Translations under genes and position numbers: made by a program | Shown here: positions 1-6,550 of the stretch, piece after piece | Numbering within the stretch: position 1 is the first letter of the stretch | Layout of the letters: each line of letters begins with the position of its first letter | Notes under the pieces: generated by a model | Database searches by the model: none | What the model was told of the DNA's origin: nothing | The model's input: only the letters and a program-made list of their open reading frames with translations | Assembly (NCBI GenBank): GCA_023436425.1 | Contig: JAEZJD010000079.1 | Coordinates: forward strand, 1 to 7,969 | DNA: 7,969 nucleotides | Origin: Bacteroidota bacterium | GTDB lineage: Bacteria; Bacteroidota; Bacteroidia; Chitinophagales; Chitinophagaceae | Direction: 5' to 3'

Positions 1-36
1 ACAGTCAGATGCTCTAACCAACTGAGCTAAGGAGGA
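1..36 (-). tRNA. tRNA, 5' half only, probably tRNA-Asn(GTT); cut by the left edge
   Basis: On the minus strand, bases 36 to 1 read as the first half of a tRNA: a 7-base acceptor strand TCCTCCT, then TA, the D stem GCTC with loop AGTTGGTTA closed by GAGC, A26, an anticodon stem strand TCTGA, and a loop starting C-T-G-T. The last two visible bases are the first two of the anticodon, G and T. That leaves Asn (GTT), Asp (GTC), His (GTG) or Tyr (GTA). The TCTGACTGT context is what I know from Bacteroidota tRNA-Asn, so Asn is preferred by recall rather than proof. The third anticodon base and the 3' half lie outside the window. Confidence 0.88.
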
Positions 37-40
37 TTGT

Positions 41-74
41 GACCCACCAATACAGCAAAGGTGGTGTCTTTTTT
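41..74 (+). terminator. hairpin followed by T6; weak terminator on + or leader hairpin of the tRNA on -
   Basis: Bases 44-48 (CCACC) pair with 60-64 (GGTGG), and 41-43 (GAC) pair with 66-68 (GTC) across a one-base bulge. The stem has 8 pairs around an 11-base loop and is followed by six T at 69-74. On the plus strand this has the form of an intrinsic terminator that would stop transcription running antisense to the tRNA. On the minus strand the same bases make up nearly the whole predicted 5' leader of the tRNA precursor. No plus-strand gene that would need a terminator here is visible, so the role is uncertain. Confidence 0.3.
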
Positions 75-81
75 GGGAGGG

Positions 82-112
82 CAAAAATAGCAGTTTTTCA
101 TTTTCCTCCAAA
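82..112 (-). promoter_or_regulatory. Bacteroidota-type promoter of the tRNA gene
   Basis: On the minus strand, TTTG at 112-109 is followed after exactly 19 bases by TATTTTTG at 89-82. This is a full match to the Bacteroidota sigma-ABfr consensus TTTG-N19-TAnnTTTG. The predicted transcription start is near position 77, which gives the tRNA a leader of about 40 bases. Position and orientation fit the tRNA and no other gene. Confidence 0.72.
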
Positions 113-163
113 TGAATTAAGAATAGCTGTTCAATTTTAACGCGATAAAGTCAACAATGCCAA

Positions 164-877
164 TCATGTCAATATTCGCATCCGATAAGCGTTCATTGCT
201 GTTTCTCCCAGTTGTTTCAGCAATTTGTTGTTGACCACAAAACCTACAACGGCGCCAATACCGGGAATCAGCTGCGCCATTTTGGCCAAATCAATATAGT
301 CGCGGTATTCCTGTTGAAAATTTCGCCAGTCAAAAGCATGAATTTCATCCGGCAACATTTCTCTCTTGTCCTTCCAATTTTCCATGCGCTGATAAACACT
401 TCGACGGTGCTGTTGACTGCTGAATGCAAGCTCAAAAATGTGCAGAATGTACACCCGCTCTTTATAGTCTTTCCCGTCAAAGCCGTAAATAGATGCAATG
501 TCGAAAAGCATTTTCATTTTAATTGCCAACAGTATTGGGAAGTCTGCAAGCCCCATCAGGAAACCGCCGGCTCCTGTAACACCACCCTCAACTGCGGCGG
601 TTGTCTTATAGTTCTTAATAAGGTTTTCAACCCGCTGTTCGGTGGCTTGTAATGACACGATCGGCTGAGGAGTTTTGGTCACATACTTCGCACCAAAGAG
701 AACTCCTTTGATCATTTCCTTGATTACCGTTGTAATCGTGCGGTGAACTTTTTCGGGAATGAAGCTATTTAGTTTAGTTTGCAGACGCTTGGACATTGCA
801 TTTAAAAGGGAGGGTTTGCGTGTCATCTTCCGTTGCCACAGCGTTAATTCATGCTTCACATAACTCTCATAATTCAT
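164..877 (-). CDS. EcsC family protein
   Basis: A 237-residue protein that I recognise as an EcsC-family member (named after Bacillus EcsC). The biochemical function of the family is not established. The N-terminal 60 residues are basic and helical. The family core follows: a Gly-rich stretch at about residues 98-114 (GGVTGAGGFLMGLADFP), a hydrophobic helix with the LLAIKMKMLFDIASIYG-type segment at 116-132, and a second glycine/hydrophobic segment PGIGAVVGFVVNNKLL at 205-220. The two glycine-rich hydrophobic stretches suggest membrane association, but no signal peptide is visible. The ATG at 877 is the first in frame. The gene runs divergently from the nuclease gene (103 bases between starts) and in the same direction as the tRNA. 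No clear promoter or terminator was found for it. It has no evident link with its neighbours. Confidence 0.85.
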   Translation of the reverse strand: MNYESYVKHELTLWQRKMTRKPSLLNAMSKRLQTKLNSFIPEKVHRTITTVIKEMIKGVLFGAKYVTKTPQPIVSLQATEQRVENLIKNYKTTAAVEGGVTGAGGFLMGLADFPILLAIKMKMLFDIASIYGFDGKDYKERVYILHIFELAFSSQQHRRSVYQRMENWKDKREMLPDEIHAFDWRNFQQEYRDYIDLAKMAQLIPGIGAVVGFVVNNKLLKQLGETAMNAYRMRILT

Positions 878-918
878 TTAAAGTCCCCGCAGATTGTAGA
901 AATATAAATGTAACAAGT

Positions 919-935
919 CTTAAACCAAGTTTAAG
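919..935. promoter_or_regulatory. perfect inverted repeat in the divergent ecsC / nuclease region
   Basis: CTTAAAC (919-925) and GTTTAAG (929-935) are perfect 7-base inverted repeats around a 3-base spacer CAA. They sit in the 103-base region between the divergent starts of the EcsC gene and the nuclease gene, 46 bases upstream of the nuclease ATG. A dyad operator for one or both genes, or a small RNA hairpin, would fit. No regulator (C-protein) gene is visible in the window, and the repeat could be chance in AT-rich DNA. Confidence 0.35.
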
Positions 936-980
936 GAATGGTTCTGACGTTAGCGGTTGGGTTTTATATTTACCCGCTAC

Positions 981-1526
981 ATGCTTTCACGTTTGTACTC
1001 CGATATTCAGGTTGTTCAATTAGATGAGCACATATTCGAACAGGCAAAGAAGTTCGCCGCCGATGTCGCATCAACCACCGACTACAGAGACAGCAATCAA
1101 ACAACCAAGGCTAAGATTCAGGAAGATCATTACATAAGCAAACTAGGAGAGGAGGCGGCAAAAAGAGTTCTCTCTTCGTTCGCTAAAGTCTCCGGTCCGG
1201 ACTATTCAATTTATCAGGGGAAAAACAAATCATGGAAGGACGATCTGTACATAGGCAATGATGGATTAGCTGTGAAGACTCAGAAAAGATCTGCAGCAAA
1301 CAGGTATGGTTTATCCTGGGTATTTCAATGCGGTCCCACGCGAAAAGATATTATTCTCAACCGCCCGGATGCCTGGGTTATTTTCGTGGAATACAATGAT
1401 TTGGGCGCAAACAGCTTCAGAGTTTTTCCAATGTTCCAGGTGAAGGAACTTGTCTTTAAAGATCCGGTTCTCGCACATCTTCGCGGGCACAAAAGAGTGG
1501 TGTACGCAAATACATTAAAGTGGTGA
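981..1526 (+). CDS. putative type II restriction endonuclease, PD-(D/E)XK-like fold
   Basis: A 181-residue soluble protein, counted from ATG 981; an in-frame TTG at 957 would add 8 residues. I assign it as the cleaving partner of the adenine methyltransferase that starts 33 bases downstream on the same strand. Candidate active-site residues lie in the order of the PD-(D/E)XK superfamily: a helix with Glu57/Glu58 (GEEAAKRVL), Asp87/Asp88 before a strand (WKDDLYIG), then LAVKTQ with Lys99 and Gln101. The usual acidic residue two places before the lysine is Ala97, so the motif deviates; a role for Gln101 or another acid is possible. A hydrophobic strand AWVIFVEYND at 131-140 fits the central sheet. 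No Shine-Dalgarno sequence is seen. An imperfect -7 box TATATTTA at 965-972 would give a nearly leaderless message from 981. The target site cannot be read from the sequence. Another DNA-binding or nuclease role next to a methylase is less likely. Confidence 0.68.
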   Translation: MLSRLYSDIQVVQLDEHIFEQAKKFAADVASTTDYRDSNQTTKAKIQEDHYISKLGEEAAKRVLSSFAKVSGPDYSIYQGKNKSWKDDLYIGNDGLAVKTQKRSAANRYGLSWVFQCGPTRKDIILNRPDAWVIFVEYNDLGANSFRVFPMFQVKELVFKDPVLAHLRGHKRVVYANTLKW

Positions 1527-1531
1527 ACCAT

Positions 1532-1539
1532 TATTTTTG
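1532..1539 (+). promoter_or_regulatory. possible separate promoter (-7 box) for the methyltransferase gene
   Basis: TATTTTTG at 1532-1539 matches TAnnTTTG fully. It lies in the 33-base gap between the nuclease stop and the methyltransferase ATG at 1560, which predicts a start near 1544 and a short leader. No TTTG is found at the expected -33 distance, so this is half a promoter by sequence. An independent methyltransferase promoter would suit a restriction-modification unit, in which protection has to come before cutting. Confidence 0.35.
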
Positions 1540-1559
1540 ATGAGGCACAAATTACTTTG

Positions 1560-2429
1560 ATGGTAAAAAGTCCTTTACGATACCCCGGTGGAAAGTCGCG
1601 AGCCATTCAACACCTAAAGCAATTTATTCCCGAATTTGCTGAGTGTCGCGACGTGTTTTTTGGCGGTGGCTCTTTGTCGCTTTATTTATGTCAAAAGTTT
1701 TCTGATAAAAAATTTCTTGCTTCTGATTTAAATTTCGAACTGTATTGTTTTTGGCAACAGCTGAAAACAAACAGTGAAGAAGTGATAGCAGGTGTTCAGG
1801 AAATTTATGATCACTACAAGATGGATCGGGAAAATCCTAACCATGCCGGCAAAGAGTTATTTGAAATGATGGTGAACAGGCGGCAAAGTGACCTGTCCGA
1901 TCTGCAAAGAGCCATTGATTTTTATGTGTTGAACAGAATTACATTTTCGGGTGTGGTGGACAGTGGAGGTTATTCTCAAGGTTCTTTCGATGCAAGATTC
2001 ACGCAAACATCTATTGAAAGACTTCGGTACAGTGTTCCTGTTATCGAACGAATAGAGTTCCATTGTCAGGACTATCGTTTTCTGCTCGACAAGCCCGGTA
2101 AAGACGTCTTTATCTTTTTGGATCCGCCATATTATTCAGCGACAAAATCAAAGCTGTATGGCAAAAATGGAATTCTCCACACGAGATTTGATCACGAACA
2201 GCTACAAGATGCACTTGCCCAAACAAAACATAATTGGCTGATCACGTACGACGACAGTGATTATATAAGAGCTCTGTACAAAAATTACTACCAGCGTCCC
2301 TGGAAATTGCAATACGGAATGACAAACAGTAACAATGCTGTATCGCGTGCCGGCAGCGAATTGTTGATTTCGAACTATGAACTGAGTAATATTAGCGCAA
2401 TTGAAAAGGAGGATAGCAAGTCGCAATAA
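1560..2429 (+). CDS. D12-class N6-adenine-specific DNA methyltransferase (Dam-like)
   Basis: A 289-residue protein that transfers a methyl group from S-adenosylmethionine to adenine N6 in DNA. The motifs are in alpha-group (Dam/D12) order. LRYPGGKS at residues 6-13 is motif X. VFFGGGSLSL at 32-41 is the AdoMet-binding motif I, with SDLN at 55-58 after it. The variable target-recognition part lies between, including NRITFSG at 125-131. The catalytic motif IV DPPY is at 188-191. The length is normal for the family and the gene is intact. ATG 1560 is chosen because it starts the protein just before motif X; a TTG at 1557 would add one residue. Downstream of the nuclease gene it is most simply the protective half of a type II restriction-modification system. 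An orphan methylase is the alternative if the neighbour is not a nuclease. Recognition sequence unknown. Confidence 0.93.
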   Translation: MVKSPLRYPGGKSRAIQHLKQFIPEFAECRDVFFGGGSLSLYLCQKFSDKKFLASDLNFELYCFWQQLKTNSEEVIAGVQEIYDHYKMDRENPNHAGKELFEMMVNRRQSDLSDLQRAIDFYVLNRITFSGVVDSGGYSQGSFDARFTQTSIERLRYSVPVIERIEFHCQDYRFLLDKPGKDVFIFLDPPYYSATKSKLYGKNGILHTRFDHEQLQDALAQTKHNWLITYDDSDYIRALYKNYYQRPWKLQYGMTNSNNAVSRAGSELLISNYELSNISAIEKEDSKSQ

Positions 2430-2456
2430 CAAAAGGTAGGGTAAAGTAATGAGCTG

Positions 2457-2481
2457 ATGCAATAACGCAGCGCTATTGCAT
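2457..2481. repeat. perfect 8-bp inverted repeat upstream of the sensor kinase operon
   Basis: ATGCAATA (2457-2464) and TATTGCAT (2474-2481) are exact inverted repeats around a 9-base centre, in which two further pairs (2466-2467 with 2471-2472) can form after one mismatch. The right arm overlaps the -33 part of the predicted operon promoter (2475-2478). A dimeric regulator bound here would be placed to block or steer RNA polymerase. As RNA it would be a hairpin 27 bases after the methyltransferase stop, but no T-run follows, so it is not a typical intrinsic terminator. Confidence 0.5.
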
Positions 2482-2506
2482 ATATCAAAACCGCCGACTA
2501 TATTTG
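2475..2506 (+). promoter_or_regulatory. Bacteroidota-type promoter of the four-gene kinase / glycosyltransferase operon
   Basis: TATATTTG at 2499-2506 is a full match to the -7 consensus TAnnTTTG. ATTG at 2475-2478, 20 bases upstream, matches three of the four bases of the -33 TTTG. Transcription would start near 2511. The promoter lies downstream of TTG 2476, the first possible start of the kinase frame. This makes that start unlikely and TTG 2524 the better choice. Confidence 0.55.
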
Positions 2507-2523
2507 TCGCAAATCCGAAATCC

Positions 2524-5136
2524 TTGAAAACTAAAAATCCGCTAAGGCATTTTTATTACACCCTCGTATTCTTATTCCTTTCCGTTGCGTTTTATAGTTA
2601 CTTAGGTTTTGTATTTTTTTCGCATTCTAAGCAGGCAACACAACACACTATTGCAAGACATCACGAACTGATGTTTGCTGGGATAAATGACACCGCACTC
2701 AAAGCTTTTGTCATTCTCCTGATCATTGCCCTCGCCGTCAACTGGCTGCGGGAAATTCGCAAACGGCTATCGGCAGAAAAAGAAGCGACACAAACCGATC
2801 AGAAATATAAAGATCTCATTGAAAATTCTGCATTTATCGTTTTTACTACCGACTTGGAAGGGAATCTCAATTACGTGAGTCAGCGGTGCAAAGAACTTAC
2901 AGGATTTACCGCGGAAGAACTTATCGGAGAAAACTTTTTCAACCTCATTGAAGCGGAATGGCGAAATACTTCTAAAGAATTTTTTGATGCGCATCTGCAA
3001 AAAAGAACTTACCAAAACATTTTAGAGCTGCCCATCATCAGTAAGTGGGGCGAAAGAAACTGGGTGGAGCAAAGCGTTGTTGTACTTGAGAAAGAAGAAG
3101 AACCAATAGGTTTTCAGCTAATTGCCAAAAACATTACAGAAAAAAAGTTTGCAGAAAAGCTGCTAAAAGAAGCGGAGCAAAAAATAAAAGACAAACAGGA
3201 CGAATACCACGAAACCATTCAGGCGATTTTGGATAACATTCCAATGATTGTGTACCTGAAGGATATGACCGGAAATTTCTTCATGGTAAACAGAATATTT
3301 CACGAGACATTCAACACGAAAGATGCAGATGTAATCGGCAGAGACGACGTGAATGTTCATAAAACTCAAGACGGAGCCGATCAATTTTTGTGGGCTGACG
3401 AGCAGGTGAAACAAACGTTGCAACCTGTAGAATTGGAAGACATTTTAATTACCCGGGACGGCGAAAGACATATGCTCGTGGTGAAATTCCCGCTGCTCGA
3501 CAAAAACGGAACACTGTTCGCGATTGGCGGTGTTGGTAAAGACATTACAGAAAACGTTCGCCATAGAGAACAGCTGATTAAAGCACGTGTGCGAGCGGAA
3601 AAAGCCGAAAAACTGCAGGAGGAATTTCTTGCTAACATGAGCCATGAAATTCGCACGCCAATGAACGGAATTATTGGAATGGCGAATTTGTTATCAACCA
3701 CCAGCCTTACCGCAGAACAGGCCGATTATCTGCACATTATTCGCGAATCTTCGGGTATTCTGCTTTCGCTGATCAATGACATTCTTGACCTGTCCAAAAT
3801 AAAGGCGGGAAGAATGTCGATCGAGACGATCGACTTTTGTATCAAAGAAACTATCGAAAGTGTTCTTGCTCCACAGAAAGCAAGAGCGAAAGAAAAGAAC
3901 ATTACCGTTGACACCACTATCTCGGAAAATGTTCCCTGTGTTGTAAAAGGTGACCAGCACAAGCTGAAACAAATTCTCAACAATCTTGTTGGCAACGCTG
4001 TAAAATTCACTGAGAAGGGAACAGTGTCACTTCATCTTGATCTTTTAAAATCAAATGATGGAAGTCTGACGTTTCATTTTGCTGTGACCGACACAGGAAT
4101 TGGGATTTCAGAAGACAACATAGGGCTCATTTTTGACAGCTTCACGCAAGCAGGAACCGATATGGTGCGCAGATTTGGCGGAACAGGTTTGGGTCTTGCC
4201 ATCACAAAAAGACTGATCGAGTTACAAGGTGGTAAAATATCGGTGGAAAGCAAACTGGGTGAGGGAACCACGTTTACGTTCACTATAATTTACTCCTCCA
4301 GCGACAAAGTGGAGATCACCAAGAACAAGTGCGACGAAATTCCTGTTGCAAAAGATATTTTCCTAACCGGAAAAACCATTCTGCTCGTTGAAGACAATCT
4401 GATCAATCAACAAGTCACTTCACAAATACTTCAAAAGGCGGGAATGATCGTCGACATTGCCAACCACGGAAAAGAAGCGATTGAAAAAGTCGGATCCGGC
4501 AAACATTACGATGCCGTCTTGATGGATTTACAAATGGCAGAGATGGACGGCTTCCAGGCTACTACCTACATCAGAACAAAACTGCAAATGTCTATTCCTA
4601 TTATTGCCATGACAGCAAGTGCATTGCGTGACGAGAAGAAACGATGCTTCGAAGTTGGAATGGACGAGTACCTGACAAAACCGTTTTCACCCCAAATACT
4701 TTTCTATCATCTGCACCGGCTGATCAACAACCATACAGACGTACCAATTGAATTGGAAGCGCAAAAGCCGGAAGCGCTCTACAGCCTTGATTATTTGAAA
4801 GAAATGGACGATGATGAATACGCTGCTGAAGTGCTGCAAATGTTTTTAGATACGACTCCGAATATTTTAGAAGAAATCAACCAGGACATAATACACGAGA
4901 ATTGGAGCGACGTTTCAAAAAAATCGCACAGCCTTAAAAGCAGCCTGGGAATTCTTCAAATAAATGAAATGCTCCAGAGCATGAGCGAGATAGAAGTGCT
5001 TTCCAAAAAAGGAGAGCAGTTCGATCGGATCGGCAAAGCTTTAAACGACGCAGAGGGTCACTACAACCTAGTGCGGCCCATGTTAGAATCTGAATTAAAC
5101 TCAATCAAACAAAAAATCACAATAACCGCCTTATGA
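2524..5136 (+). CDS. membrane hybrid sensor histidine kinase with two PAS, receiver and Hpt domains
   Basis: An 870-residue multi-step phosphorelay kinase (886 if read from TTG 2476). Residues from TTG 2524: membrane segment 10-32, a short outside loop of about 27 residues, and membrane segment 61-75. PAS domain 1 is at about 95-205 and PAS domain 2 at about 228-343, each followed by a charged coiled-coil stretch. HisKA has the phospho-accepting His374 in SHEIRTPMNG. The HATPase has N-box NLVGNAVKF (487-495), G1 DTGIG (523-527) and G2 GGTGLGL (552-558). The receiver (about 615-735) has Asp624, phospho-acceptor Asp668, Thr697 and Lys719. The C-terminal Hpt domain has His802 in HSLKSS. All catalytic residues are present. 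The outside loop is too small for a normal ligand-binding domain, so sensing is probably by the cytoplasmic PAS domains or the membrane part; no haem or flavin motif was recognised. The stop overlaps the next start (ATGA). TTG 2524 is preferred because a promoter match lies between 2476 and 2524; there is no in-frame ATG before the membrane segments. Confidence 0.92.
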   Translation: MKTKNPLRHFYYTLVFLFLSVAFYSYLGFVFFSHSKQATQHTIARHHELMFAGINDTALKAFVILLIIALAVNWLREIRKRLSAEKEATQTDQKYKDLIENSAFIVFTTDLEGNLNYVSQRCKELTGFTAEELIGENFFNLIEAEWRNTSKEFFDAHLQKRTYQNILELPIISKWGERNWVEQSVVVLEKEEEPIGFQLIAKNITEKKFAEKLLKEAEQKIKDKQDEYHETIQAILDNIPMIVYLKDMTGNFFMVNRIFHETFNTKDADVIGRDDVNVHKTQDGADQFLWADEQVKQTLQPVELEDILITRDGERHMLVVKFPLLDKNGTLFAIGGVGKDITENVRHREQLIKARVRAEKAEKLQEEFLANMSHEIRTPMNGIIGMANLLSTTSLTAEQADYLHIIRESSGILLSLINDILDLSKIKAGRMSIETIDFCIKETIESVLAPQKARAKEKNITVDTTISENVPCVVKGDQHKLKQILNNLVGNAVKFTEKGTVSLHLDLLKSNDGSLTFHFAVTDTGIGISEDNIGLIFDSFTQAGTDMVRRFGGTGLGLAITKRLIELQGGKISVESKLGEGTTFTFTIIYSSSDKVEITKNKCDEIPVAKDIFLTGKTILLVEDNLINQQVTSQILQKAGMIVDIANHGKEAIEKVGSGKHYDAVLMDLQMAEMDGFQATTYIRTKLQMSIPIIAMTASALRDEKKRCFEVGMDEYLTKPFSPQILFYHLHRLINNHTDVPIELEAQKPEALYSLDYLKEMDDDEYAAEVLQMFLDTTPNILEEINQDIIHENWSDVSKKSHSLKSSLGILQINEMLQSMSEIEVLSKKGEQFDRIGKALNDAEGHYNLVRPMLESELNSIKQKITITAL

Positions 5137-5486
5137 AAATTCTTGTTGCAGAAGACGAACCAATCATGCTTAAAACCATTGCACTGAAATTGAAAAAAGA
5201 TGGTCATGATGTGCTGACTACAGACAATGGAAGAGAGGCTCTCGACCTTATTGAAACGCAAAAACCTGATATGGTGATTACAGATATAATGATGCCGTAC
5301 GCCTCAGGAATGGAAATCGTCGGGAAGGTGAAGCAGTCAGGATCAAAAACGCCCATCATTGTTTTATCGGCGATGGGGCAGGAGAACGTTGTTCTTGAAG
5401 CTTTTAATTTGGGTGCAGACGATTTTATTGCCAAACCGTTCAGTCCAAATGAGCTCTCCATGCGGGTAAAAAGATTAAGCGCATGA
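5133..5486 (+). CDS. stand-alone receiver-domain response regulator
   Basis: A 117-residue CheY-like protein made of one receiver domain, with no output domain. It has the complete acidic pocket and switch set: Glu7-Asp8-Glu9, phospho-acceptor Asp51 in VITDIMMP, Ser79 in the Thr/Ser position (VLSAMG) and Lys101 in AKPFSP. It starts inside the kinase stop codon (ATGA overlap 5133-5136), and its own TGA overlaps the next ATG in the same way. By position it is the probable final acceptor of phosphate from the kinase Hpt His802. With no DNA-binding domain it must act through a partner protein. The HEAT-like protein and the glycosyltransferase encoded directly downstream are the obvious candidates; that link is inference. 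Confidence 0.93.
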   Translation: MKILVAEDEPIMLKTIALKLKKDGHDVLTTDNGREALDLIETQKPDMVITDIMMPYASGMEIVGKVKQSGSKTPIIVLSAMGQENVVLEAFNLGADDFIAKPFSPNELSMRVKRLSA

Positions 5487-6550
5487 TTTACGAAGGTTAT
5501 CTCCACATAATTTCTTTAGTGCTTGTTTGCTCGATAAGCGCCATGCTCGTCGTAATCAGCTGGTTCATGGTTAAGCGATGCGGATATCTAATCATTCAGA
5601 AAAGTCTGGAAACACGGTACAACGATTTTATAAGTGAAATCATTGTTTGTGAATCTAAAGAAGAGGTAGAAAGCTTCCTGATGCAGCAAGAAGCATTATC
5701 TATCCGGAACAAACTTCTAAACAAGCGTTTCGGACGAAAAGTGTTCATTAAAGAATTAGTCAAAGCAAGAAACAATTTAACCGGCGTTGCTGCCGCAAAC
5801 CTTCAGTTTGTGTACGAAACATTTGGCTTAGACCAAGACAGCTTGCGTGATTTTGATTCTGAGAAATGGTTTAAAAAAGCTGCGGCGATTCAGCAACTAT
5901 CCAGGCTAAATCAGACACAATATTTAAAAAGAATTTATAAGGAAACGAATAATCAAAACTCACTCGTGCGAAACGAAGCACAGATCGCAGTAGTCAAATT
6001 AATGGGATTTCCCGGTCTCCGATTCTTAAATATCATCAACTATCCCGTGACGCAGTGGCAACAGCTGTGCCTCCTGCAGCAGTTGGACGATCAGGATGTA
6101 GACAGCGGTAAGATGAAAGAATGGCTTCAATCTTCAAATGAATGTGTTGTGGAGTTTGCACTTCGCCTCATTGAAAAGTTTAAGTGCTATGACTTGCACC
6201 AAATTGTAATTGATTTGCTGCGGAGTACATCTGCCACTGTCAGGCAACAAGCCTTGCATTGTTTAAAAGAAATTCCGGAAGACAATACGGTTGCGCTAAT
6301 TGTCGAAGTTTTCCGAGAGCTTTCCAAATCTGAAAAATTGCAGGCATTAGAAATTATACAAGAACACGGAAAGCAGGAGCAGTTGAACTTTCTCACCACA
6401 CTCGTGCATAACTCCGACGAGTCAATCAGATTTCACGCGCTGAATACAATTGAAAAGATCAGCCCTGCCTGGAGAAAGATGATCGAAGCAAAATCAATTA
6501 AGAATGCAAGAGTGGTTTTCCTTGACTCACCCAAAAAAGAAATTGTATGA
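5483..6550 (+). CDS. membrane-anchored HEAT-like repeat protein of unknown function
   Basis: A 355-residue protein with one strong hydrophobic segment at about residues 6-30, followed by Lys-Arg-Cys and a long soluble part. By the positive-inside rule the soluble part lies in the cytoplasm. From about residue 128 it is a run of paired helices with HEAT-like spacing. Signature V/I-R-x-x-A or similar positions recur at 162-166, 222-226, 253-257 and 315-319, so I count roughly six or seven repeats. There are no catalytic motifs. HEAT arrays are protein-binding scaffolds. Starting on the receiver gene stop (ATGA) and ending on the glycosyltransferase start (ATGA), the protein is well placed to carry a signal from the phosphorylated receiver to the membrane enzyme. 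That role is inferred from gene order only. The section at about 31-125 resembles nothing I recognise. Confidence 0.8.
   Translation: MIYEGYLHIISLVLVCSISAMLVVISWFMVKRCGYLIIQKSLETRYNDFISEIIVCESKEEVESFLMQQEALSIRNKLLNKRFGRKVFIKELVKARNNLTGVAAANLQFVYETFGLDQDSLRDFDSEKWFKKAAAIQQLSRLNQTQYLKRIYKETNNQNSLVRNEAQIAVVKLMGFPGLRFLNIINYPVTQWQQLCLLQQLDDQDVDSGKMKEWLQSSNECVVEFALRLIEKFKCYDLHQIVIDLLRSTSATVRQQALHCLKEIPEDNTVALIVEVFRELSKSEKLQALEIIQEHGKQEQLNFLTTLVHNSDESIRFHALNTIEKISPAWRKMIEAKSIKNARVVFLDSPKKEIV

Noticed and set aside
1..36. tRNA as an integration (att) site for the restriction-modification pair.
   Set aside because: The EcsC gene lies between them, no integrase is present, and no repeat of the tRNA sequence was seen further right in the window.
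212..652. Open frame of 146 codons on the plus strand.
   Set aside because: It lies wholly within the EcsC gene on the opposite strand, has a composition unlike a real protein, and shows no recognisable motif.
796..1023. Plus-strand open frame of 75 codons across the ecsC / nuclease divergent region.
   Set aside because: It overlaps the start of the EcsC gene antisense and runs into the nuclease gene in another frame, with no motifs.
2405..2412. Strong Shine-Dalgarno-like AAGGAGG near the end of the methyltransferase gene.
   Set aside because: No start codon lies 5-10 bases downstream; the nearby ATGs at 2448 and 2457 run into stops within two codons. The bases encode the methyltransferase tail.
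2457..2481. Intrinsic terminator for the methyltransferase gene.
   Set aside because: The hairpin has no following T-run; overlap with the promoter -33 element makes an operator reading more likely.
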